In this document: positions 56,558 to 64,000 of the stretch, in pieces
Layout: each line of letters begins with the position of its first letter
How positions within the stretch are numbered: the stretch's first letter is position 1
DNA from: Liopterus haemorrhoidalis
Lineage: Eukaryota > Arthropoda > Insecta > Coleoptera > Dytiscidae
DNA length: 64,000 nucleotides
NCBI GenBank assembly: GCA_963971575.1
Contig: OZ020611.1
Span: 183,162,535-183,226,534 of the forward strand
Direction of reading: 5' to 3'
Program-made: the position numbers and the translations under genes
Notes under the pieces: model-generated
Database searches by the model: none
What the model was told of the DNA's origin: nothing
What the model saw: only the letters and a program-made list of their open reading frames with translations

Positions 56558-56794
56558 GGGTGTCAGGACAGAATTACACTGGACAAAATTACACGGGACA
56601 AAATTACACAGAAGAAAATTTTCGCATGTGTAAATTAAAGTAAATTAAATGTGTAATTTTGTCTTAGTGTAATTTTCGTATATGTAATTTCGTCCTTGTG
56701 TAATTTCTTCCCTGTGTAATTCTGTCTATGTGTAATTTCTTCTGTGTAATTTTGTCCCGTGTAATTTTGTCCAGTGAAATTTCGTCATGTAACC
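56558..56794. mobile_element. Foldback MITE built of ~17-base GTGTAATTTTGTCC units
   Basis: Flanked by identical CTATGTAC (56550-56557 and 56795-56802). The 41-base arms 56577-56617 and 56736-56776 are perfectly inverted (CACTGGACAAAATTACACGG...). Each arm consists of two or three units, and more units fill the interior, all in the arm orientation of their half. No protein. Confidence 0.9.
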
Positions 56795-56802
56795 CTATGT
56801 AC

Positions 56803-57400
56803 GCTGGGTAGACTAGTACTGTCATGTGTCAGTTAGAAGGGTATGACGTCACACGTCGTTTACGCGCGCTACATACATTTATGATTTTTTTAAGACTTCA
56901 AATTAAAAAAAAAAATTAAAAACTGTTTTTTATGTTTATATGCAACAAGAGGAATATAATAAAAAAAATTAAAAAAATCATGCCTATCCCCTATTATATT
57001 AAAATTGTGCTCCAGAGTTCATTACCAGGTGTAAATATTGAATAATCTTCTAAATAAAATGTTAAAATCTATATAATATGTATGTACCACGCACATATAT
57101 GCTTTAGTCTAGTTCATCATTATTCGTAAGCGGTTTAAAAACAATTGCAGTGGAGCGGCCAAGACAATTAATATTGATCACCCGGTACATAAAACCCGAT
57201 ATAATAATGGTTCTCAACTAGGATTAGCTAATCGCAATCATCCATATTTTGCGAGGTCTACTCTCTGGTCGCCGGGAGTTTCCTTCCGAAGTATTTTTTA
57301 ACATTTTGTCCTCCTTTATCTTTACTATACCAAACATGATTTGTTCAATGTACGGTGATTCTAAACAGGTGGCATTGTTATGTTAGTGTGAGTTTGTTTT
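56803..57400. other. Unassigned stretch
   Basis: A+T-rich then mixed; nothing recognised. Confidence 0.35.
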
Positions 57401-57625
57401 GTCATTAAACTAGATGATGGGTAGCTCGCTTCGCTCGGCTTCTTCTAACCAAACCCTTACTAACCTAACCTAACCTAAGATAGTGTTTTGACATTAAACT
57501 AGGAGATGGGTAGCTCACTTCGCTCGGCTTTTTCTAGCAAAACCCTTACTAACCTGACCTAACCTAAAATAGTGCTTTGTCCTTAAACTAGAAGATGGGT
57601 AACTCGCTCCGCTCGGATATAATAA
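57401..57625. repeat. ~89-bp tandem repeat with (CCTAA)n core
   Basis: Three units start at 57401, 57490 and 57580: CATTAAACTAG-GATGGGTAGC, TCGCTTCGCTCGGCTTCTTC, AACCCTTACTAACCTAACCT and AGTGTTTTG. The third is partial. The inner AACCTAACCTAACC is a short insect-telomere-type motif but is part of the unit, not a telomere array. Confidence 0.85.
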
Positions 57626-57840
57626 TCGTCTATCTCTCAGTTCTTGTGTGATATTCCCTGTCATACTCCTATACGTTCCTTACGTTATCTATTTAGAATC
57701 TAGAAAAACCTATTAAGTGGTCACAAATATTAAGTATAAACTCGCTCGCTAGATCCTATTAAGTTGTAGTGGGGTTGTTGCAAGCGATGTGCCATTGCGC
57801 CCCAAGCGGCACACCTCTGTGTACAGTGAGTTCCATTTCA

Positions 57841-58283
57841 GCAAGCTATTCTGTCACAAATGCGAATGTGTGGATATTTTCGCTCTGTCGGCTCTTGTCA
57901 TAATCTAATTCCGTTGGGAGAGACACACATAAATATTTTATGGATTTACGTTGTTCAGTACATTATACTTATATCGCGTATAGCATTTGATCCTGCCGCA
58001 CTATACCGCTCACTGCTCACTATTCTCTTGCTAATATTTTATTTTTTACTTTATGATATCGAAAAATCATTAAATTTCAATTGGAAGAAACAAGAGGTAA
58101 GAACTATATAAAATCTCTCTTAAATGTTTTTATTACTTTCATACTGCTTTTTCAATTTTTAGTTTTTTAGTTTCTTTCTTTTATTCATAGGTGAAGGAAC
58201 ACATTTCAGCGAAAAATAATAAATTCCGAAATGTTGACAAGGATTTCAATCGAATCATAAGGATAACGAAATCACGGAGATAA
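57841..58283 (+). CDS. Possible last two exons of a host membrane protein, unrecognised
   Basis: Exon candidate 57841-58096 begins after TTCCATTTCAG and reads QAILSQMRMCGYFRSVG, then two hydrophobic segments (INILWIYVVQYIILI and SLLTILLLIFYFLLY), ending KKQE before a consensus donor (GAG|GTAAGA). A 94-base intron (58097-58190) ends in a strong pyrimidine tract and TTCATAG. The next exon continues in phase 0 with VKEHISAKNNKFRNVDKDFN to TAA at 58281-58283, giving a basic C-terminus (TKSRR). Donor, acceptor and phase fit together, unlike other frames here. I do not recognise the protein, and it may still be coincidence. Confidence 0.35.
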
Positions 58284-58371
58284 AAAATATACGGAGATAA
58301 CTATATTTGTACATTTATAAATAGTTTTCTTTCTTTCTTAAATTTGCACTATGCATTATTTTGTGTTGAAC

Positions 58372-59013
58372 TGCGTTCAGAGATCTTGAATTAGTCTACT
58401 ACAGAGTATGACATGCGCACTGTTGATTGTCACTAAAAGTTTGTCATATGGTAACGCGCGCAACCGTTCAGAGCTTTAAATTGAATGCGTTATATGTTGT
58501 CGACTGTCGATAGTTTCCCAAACTTTGTAGTTAGTGAGTTGTTTTATTGAGACAAATATATAAACACACATTGGCTATCTCAATCTACATCGTAGAGAAC
58601 ATTTACATTGTATGCCTTTACATAACCTAACAAAATGTCTTCGCGCCGATTACAACAAATCTCGCTCAAAATTACAAAGACGAACAGTAAATATGACCAA
58701 TTTAGGTAATTAGGTTAGGTTTAGATAAATAATTACGATTTAGAAAAATTAAAAAAATCCGATAATAGATTATAGATAATAAATTAACATTTTACGAAGG
58801 GATTTTCGGCCTTTCACTGGCAAAATTGGTGTGTATTTGAACTCTTGCCAGATGACGCCGTTGTAGTTGGTTTAAAGACACATATATGTCGCACTATTCA
58901 TAACGCAATAATTGTCATAGCTGTAATCGCTGCCTTATACGTTAAAACTAGCTACTAAACTTATCCACAACGCACAATGAACAGTCAACTAATTTAAGAG
59001 CTCTGAACGCAGC
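58372..59013. mobile_element. TIR element (CTGCGTTCAGAG ends)
   Basis: CTGCGTTCAGAGATCTTGAA(TTAGT) at the left is inverted at the right (CTGCGTTCAGAGCTCTTAAA(TTAGT) read on the minus strand). A third copy of the motif (CGTTCAGAGCTTTAAATTGA) lies at ~58462. GCGTTCA-AG resembles the end of the MITE at 35661. No target duplication recognised, no protein. Confidence 0.65.
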
Positions 59014-59029
59014 TATATACCGTTATATA

Positions 59030-60090
59030 TGTTTTTGTATGTGTGTTCGATAGAAATTATGACAAAACAATTGGATTTGGAAAGTAAAAAGTGGCATTTT
59101 TGACCCACATATAGAAAAAATGCGATCAAGGTCAATTATTAATTCTATGAAGTAAGATTTTAGCTACGCCTATCAGGTTTCACGTCGTTGATTCAGTTAG
59201 AGAACTCTAGAATTCTAAAACAAAGTCACACAGTGAATCCTCAGAATCACGATAACTATGCACGTTTGTCGTAGCAATGTTTAAACAAAGAACTAAACTG
59301 ATAGACAAACTACACACTTTTAATTATTTTACTAACTGCCAATGTGAATGAGAAAAACAGCAGTACGTTAATTGCAATATCAATCAAATGACCTTGATCG
59401 GACTCTTTTAAAAATTTTAGTAGGTATAGGTAATTTACGGAAAAAATACTCGTATATTTTAAACAGTTTTATGTAGGGTATCAAATGAAAACTCATGAAA
59501 CGTAGATTAATTGTTTTTTATTTTGTCGTTATTTTAGCCGGAAATTGGTTCGTCATCTTATTACTCAATAGGTCAAAAATTTCGGATTAATATACTGATA
59601 TAAGTTATAGCTAAAGTTATGGAATTTTTGGGATTATTGAAAATTATATTGTTTATTTATTTTTTGAATTAATGTGTGTTATAATATTGCGTCATTTTTA
59701 CTGCACATTTGCTCCACACCCGGAGTCGCAAAGTCTGTGAGCCCATGACTCCATCACTGTTCCCCAGATGGTTGTTTCCTGATGCTTTTTTCCCAGAATG
59801 GTTGATCTAAAATTCTGAGGAAGAAAAAATTAGAATATTGCATACTGATGACCAGAAAATTTTAAATTTTTTGTCAAAATATTATTTCATATTTTTTCTT
59901 ATTTAATTTAATGTGGCGTTTCGAAATAAAAGCCCATGAAGTGTAGATTTATGAATACAATCTACTTTTGTAAAATATTAGTGGCAATTTTTATAAAAAT
60001 TATTTAAAAAAATTTTGTCTCAAAAGGTTTGAGTAAAAATTTGAAAAATATATCGATTAATGCACATTGATGTGAGCTCGAAATTTTTAA
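59030..60090 (-). repeat. Family B, diverged, minus orientation
   Basis: ATAGAAATTATGACAAAACA and TTTGACCCACATATAGAAAA, then GGTATCAAATGAAAACTCAT, AAATTCTGAGGAAGAAAAAA and CACATTGATGTGAGCTCGAA: recognisable family B blocks in minus order, repeated as two modules. It abuts a plus-oriented copy at ~60095. Confidence 0.55.
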
Positions 60091-60342
60091 TTTTTCAGGG
60101 TTTTGTAGATATCTAATAAGTGAAAAGAAATTGTGGGTACATAAAATTCGATAATGCTTCCATCTACCAACTTACAAATGTACTTAATTACGAGATACGC
60201 ACGCATCAAGCTAGTTGCCCAGATATCCAATTATCCAGTTAAACAATGTTAACATGGTATTACAAGAAAATCGATAATTTTCGGAAAAATAATCAAATCA
60301 ATATGCAATCCTATTTTTTTTTTTTTTTTTCAGAATTTTGGA

Positions 60343-61110
60343 TTAAGGCGGCGCACAACCCTATAGTTTTCAATAGTTTCTTATACAAAACTAATAATCG
60401 GAAATAAAATTAATAACAATCTATATATCAAAATTTGCAGCGAATTTTTATCTATCTAATAGGATATTTTTAATTGTAGAAAAAGCTGTAATGTAATGGT
60501 AAATAAGCAAATTGCATTATAGACGCCATCTTGTAAACCAATTGACGCATATTTGCGTACGATGCGGCAAATTGTAGCTAAAGCTTCATTCTATAAATAT
60601 GTTTATAGCTATTTTGCTCTATTGTGAAAACTACTTATAGTTATTATACTTGGTAGTCTATTTTTGCCGCCATCTTGAATCTGCCGAGATTTTCAAAATA
60701 GGTGTTACAAGAAAAATGATTTTATCTTCGTAAAGAATACGTGTACCAAGTGGCATTCCATTATCATCAAGTATAATATTTTTCGACCAAGGTTCTAAAC
60801 TATAAGGAATCAAGTCGAAAAAAATGTTGGCGTATTATTTGAACATTTCTACACAAAACTATATAAATATAAAAGTTATTCGAAACCCACAAATAGATTT
60901 AAAAAATTATAGAACAATATCGCTGATGTCTATTTTTAAGTTATTGAGCGATAATATTTTTACAATAAATGTTTCTACAATTAAAAATATCTTATTAGAT
61001 AGTTAAAAATTCGGTGCAAAATTTGATGTATAGGTTGATACTAATATTATTTTAGATTTTTAGTTTTGTATAAGAATCTAGTAACCACTCCCCCTTATAC
61101 GCAGCCTTAA
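60343..61110 (+). mobile_element. TTAA-flanked element, copy 2
   Basis: TTAAGGCGGCGCACAACCCT start and CCCTTATACGCAGCCTTAA end, with TTAA at both borders (60343-60346 and 61107-61110). Collinear with copy 1b. An in-frame stretch in the 3' half reads NPQIDLKNYRTISLMSIFKL, resembling part of a LINE reverse transcriptase (see findings). No transposase. Confidence 0.88.
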
Positions 61111-61601
61111 CGGAATTATAGGATGTGGGACAAAAGTATTTTAACATTTTTTTGGTTGAAAACGTGTTAAAATTAAATTTAAATTAAATTTCCTTCCTTA
61201 ATCTACTCCATAAGATCTATCTTTTGATACCACATATTAAATTTAAAAACATGTACATATATATTTTTTCAACAACACAGAAAATATTTTTCGAAAAACT
61301 AATCTGTTCAAAAATTCCTATTGAACTATTTGGGTTCCCATCAATGTACATGTCTGAGAACTTATTCAGATTTTTAGACCAACCCGTCCGGGAAAAAGGG
61401 TGTAGGACAAAAGTTATTAATAGTTTGCGAAAATCGTTCAAAAATATTCGTTTTTTCAAAATTCTTGTTTGTTTTTGAAAAAAATTATCTACTCGTCAAG
61501 AGGTATCATCTAACATCCCACTCAAATTTGATAAAAAAAAATTTAAACCGAGTTTATTTCTTCGTTAAATACAAATATGTCTATATTTTTCGGAAGGTAC
61601 T

Positions 61602-62239
61602 CTTTTTTACCGACCGCCAACATATATACGGGAGGTATTGTGATCATACCGATTTTGACATTTCGAGATTTCGATGGAGCTCCACGAATTGAGGTCCATT
61701 TTTAGCATGATGTCTGTCGGTCTGTCTGTCTGTCTGTCTGTCTATGTGTATGTCTGTCCGTCCGTCTGTCTCTCCGTCTGTGTACACGTGCAGAGCAAAT
61801 TCGGCGGAAAGGATTTTTATGAAACTTTATATTTAAGCTTTTGAAATCAATGGCACGAGTTGATCAATTTTTGGTAAAAATCAGTTGACTAGAAAAGGGA
61901 GTTTCCTCGTGTCGATTTTAAGAATTTTGCGAATATTTGCAATGCAACTATCCGAAAAATATTTCGAAAAAATTTATTTGACAAAAGTTGCTATGAAAAC
62001 AACAACTTCCTTTTGCGACATTTGTTTATAAAAGGAAAAAATTTTGAAAAATGTTTGGAAATTTTTTCTATGTATTTATTTTTTTATACTTGTTTTATAT
62101 TTGATAAATAATATCTCTGTTAGAAAATATTAGGCCAAATTATTTCTACTCTATTGCTTGAATGTATTTTATACAAGTACTTGTGAGTACAGTAAGTTGT
62201 GATGGCGGTAGGTCCTGTAGTGGCCACAGTTGATTTTTT
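61602..62239 (-). mobile_element. Family A element, copy 5
   Basis: Complete, minus orientation: TTTTTACCGACCGCCAACAT end, GTCTGTCTGTCCGTCC array (about 61711-61782), GAGTTGATCAATTTTTGGTA block and TGTAGTGGCCACAGTTGATT start. Inserted in the family B host. Confidence 0.85.
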
Positions 62240-62296
62240 GATTGAAGTCTTAGCATTTTTCCTACATACGGGTCAAATAACTATAAAATAAACAAA

Positions 62297-62610
62297 AATA
62301 ATATAAAAGTAATAGAATCCCAACACCTAGAGACAAGCGTATAAGGGACAGAGAAGGTAAGCTCTCCCTTTCTAGACCGCCGGCCATAGATATGAAAGGG
62401 ACGTAGTCAGTATGACGTTTCGGCCGGTTCTATTATCCCTGTATAAACATGTACTCATTTTAAGTATTAAATACTTGAGGCTGAATCAACTCCAGAACTG
62501 ACTGCACAATTTCGGAAGATAAAAATCCGAAGGAGGTCGGGGGATTCGAACCAAGGTCCCTGTGCTCCGAATACAACCGTTTTACCACGGAGCCACGGCA
62601 ACTCTCAAAG
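62297..62610 (-). mobile_element. tRNA-headed SINE-like element
   Basis: Minus strand: the head at ~62607-62533 reads GCCGTGGCTCCGTGGTAAAA (A-box-like) and CCTTGGTTCGAATCCCCCGA (a good B box), with tRNA spacing. The body continues to CGAAACGTCATACTGACTAC and beyond. It interrupts family B between CAAATAACTATA and TATACATGCTAAA, with AACTATA/AACTCTATA as a possible duplication. Confidence 0.6.
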
Positions 62611-62720
62611 AACTCTATATACATGCTAAATTTCATATCTAGGGCTAACCGTTTCACCACAATTTCTATCGTACAGAGACAGACAGACACATGAGGCAAC
62701 CAGCATGCAGGCCCTTTATA

Positions 62721-63345
62721 GACCTACTACTTTTATTAAAAAAAATAATAATAAATAATTCATACATCGAGTTTCTTAAATCTCGTAAATGCGTTTTTTT
62801 GAATATTTGCAATTAATAAATGCTACATTGGAATACGATATACAACCTAGTTTGAAATGCATGTTTATTTACTTGATTAATTGTTTAAATGAATATTATT
62901 TATTTAAATTGAATGTATTTTATAGTAGGAACAGCTCTCAGCTCTTCATTTTAACAACTAATTTATTATGAACATTGGTTGTAGTTAATAAACATATTCT
63001 ATAATAAAATAAACTAAACATTGTTTTGTTTATTAGTCAAACATACACGCACATATATTTAAAACATATGTATGGTATACAGAGGAAATGGCTTTCAATT
63101 ATCGGAAACATTTACTTTCCACATTTTGTTTATATACTGGAATTCGTTTTCAATACTACACCTCAACTTATAAAAGGATAATATATTTAAATATATAAAT
63201 TTCGCATAATAGAGGAGATGGTCCAAATGTTTTTGGACTTTACCACTTATTTTAGGACTCACAGTCAAAATCGTTGAAGATACTTTAAATATTGCACCTA
63301 AATAATTACACTTTTATTTAAAATATTTTTTGATACGACTTAATA
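62721..63345. other. Unassigned A+T-rich stretch
   Basis: Nothing recognised. Confidence 0.35.
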
Positions 63346-64000
63346 TGAGTGTCGGCTGAAAAGTAATCGGCATAGGCAAGAAAACACAACTTTTTCGGCA
63401 AAATTCAATTTATTTCTCAACATAGTCTCCTTTTAGAACTGTACACTTCGTCCAACGATTCTCTAGTTTTTCGATGCCCTCCGAATAATACGTTTTCTCG
63501 AAACCCTCAAAATAGGCCTCTGTTTCAGCTATGATCTCCTCATTCGATCCAAATCTCTTACCACTGCACCATTTCTTCAAGCTTGGAAATAAATAATAGT
63601 CGCAGGGGGGCAAATCTGGCGAATATGGTGGATGAGGAACCAATTTGTAGCGCAATTCATGGAGTTTTGCCACTGCGACTGCGCACTTGTGTTGTCCTGG
63701 TGGAACAGTACTTTTTTCTTCACCAAATGCGGTCGCTTTCGTTTCAAATCGGCGTCGAATCGTTCCAACAGCTCTGCATATGCCAGTGATCGTTTTGCCC
63801 TTTTCTAGGTACACAATGTGAATAATACCGTGCGCATCCCAAAAAACTGTGGCCATGACTTTGTTGACGCATATTGGCCTTCTACGGCTTCGATTCGCCA
63901 GGAGCAGTCCACTGTTTCAACTGTTCCTTGGTCTCTGGTGTGTTGTGATGGATTCATATTTCGTCCACGATTGGAAAACGGCGCAAAATACTTCTTGTGG
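63346..64000 (-). mobile_element. mariner element, cut by the window edge
   Basis: One end TGAGTGTCGGCTGAAAAGTA follows a TA (63344-63345), a typical mariner terminus. The transposase gene fills the rest and runs past 64000. Confidence 0.85.
63410..64000 (-). pseudogene. mariner transposase, C-terminal two-thirds, frameshifted
   Basis: Minus strand from the edge: a decayed HKKYFAPFSNRGRNMNPSQH (normally the first-Asp block with VDETW), then MATVFWDAHGIIHIVYLEKG, KTITGICRAV, FDADLKRKRPHLVKKKVLFH-QDN (second Asp, in a shifted frame), LHELRYKLVPHPPYSPDLPP-CDYYLF (third Asp, YSPDLxPxDxxLF) and KRFGSNEEIIAETEAYFEG. The order matches DD34D mariner transposases. The frame changes at ~63740-63690 and ~63860. 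The N-terminus lies beyond the window. Confidence 0.9.

Larger units (their letters stand above)
60095..62720 (+). repeat. Family B host copy carrying three other insertions
   Basis: Plus orientation: left end CAGGGTTTTGTAGATATCTA at 60105; interior block up to GGATTAA, interrupted by the TTAA element (60343-61110) and resuming CGGAATTATAGGATGTGGGA; blocks at 61310-61400; interrupted by family A (61602-62239); TTTTTCCTACATACGGGTCA, interrupted by a tRNA-headed SINE; then ATGCTAAATTTCATATCTAG and ACAGAGACAGACAGACAC. Confidence 0.65.

Noticed and set aside
57451..57475. Interstitial telomere array
   Set aside because: Only three CCTAA units per copy, embedded in an 89-bp repeat; too short to be a telomere remnant.
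60824..61006. 60-codon frame in the TTAA element as a gene
   Set aside because: Too short and not protein-complete; kept only as a possible captured reverse transcriptase piece in the findings.

Overview
This window looks like gene-poor, A+T-rich intergenic or intronic DNA from an arthropod, most likely an insect. The evidence is dozens of decayed transposons and retrotransposons, long introns-or-desert character, no bacterial gene organisation, mariner/Tc1/hAT/Harbinger/I-type LINE remnants, and a short (CCTAA)n motif of the insect telomere type. I found no complete host gene. Species cannot be fixed from the sequence alone.

Layout. 0-9 kb: a hAT element with a perfect 8-bp target duplication (226-1034), the first copy of a dispersed element with an internal GACGGACA microsatellite (family A), scrambled LINE reverse transcriptase pieces (2.8-4.0 kb), hAT MITEs, and a 5'-truncated LINE with RNase H (6780-7898) that landed inside a ~137-bp tandem array. 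9-20 kb: the least repeat-dense part. It holds a duplicated single-copy segment (14664-14840 and 18884-19036) with homeodomain/POU-like and E-box-like motifs, which is the best candidate for host regulatory DNA, with a G+C-rich island beside the second copy. 20-34 kb: a mariner pseudogene, two TTAA-flanked elements sharing one TTAA, a hAT derivative carrying only the dimerisation domain, a LINE C-terminal fragment and a 950-bp Harbinger derivative. 34-46 kb: two tail-to-tail LINE fragments, tandem family A copies, family B elements and several TIR elements. 46-56 kb: a nearly complete Tc1 element sitting in a repeat whose empty site is preserved at 15.2 kb; a pogo-like element; a DDE transposase gene split by a family B element; another TIR element split by a second family B element. 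56-64 kb: foldback elements, an ~89-bp tandem repeat, a possible two-exon host gene end (57841-58283), a four-deep nest of insertions, and a mariner transposase running off the right edge.

Most annotated 'genes' are broken transposase or reverse transcriptase genes and do not work together. Their value is historical: empty sites, nested insertions and target duplications allow a relative order of insertion to be read. The least explained structures are families A and B, which carry GACA/GACGGACA arrays at a fixed internal position (B also has a tRNA-like block), and the duplicated homeodomain/POU-like segment.
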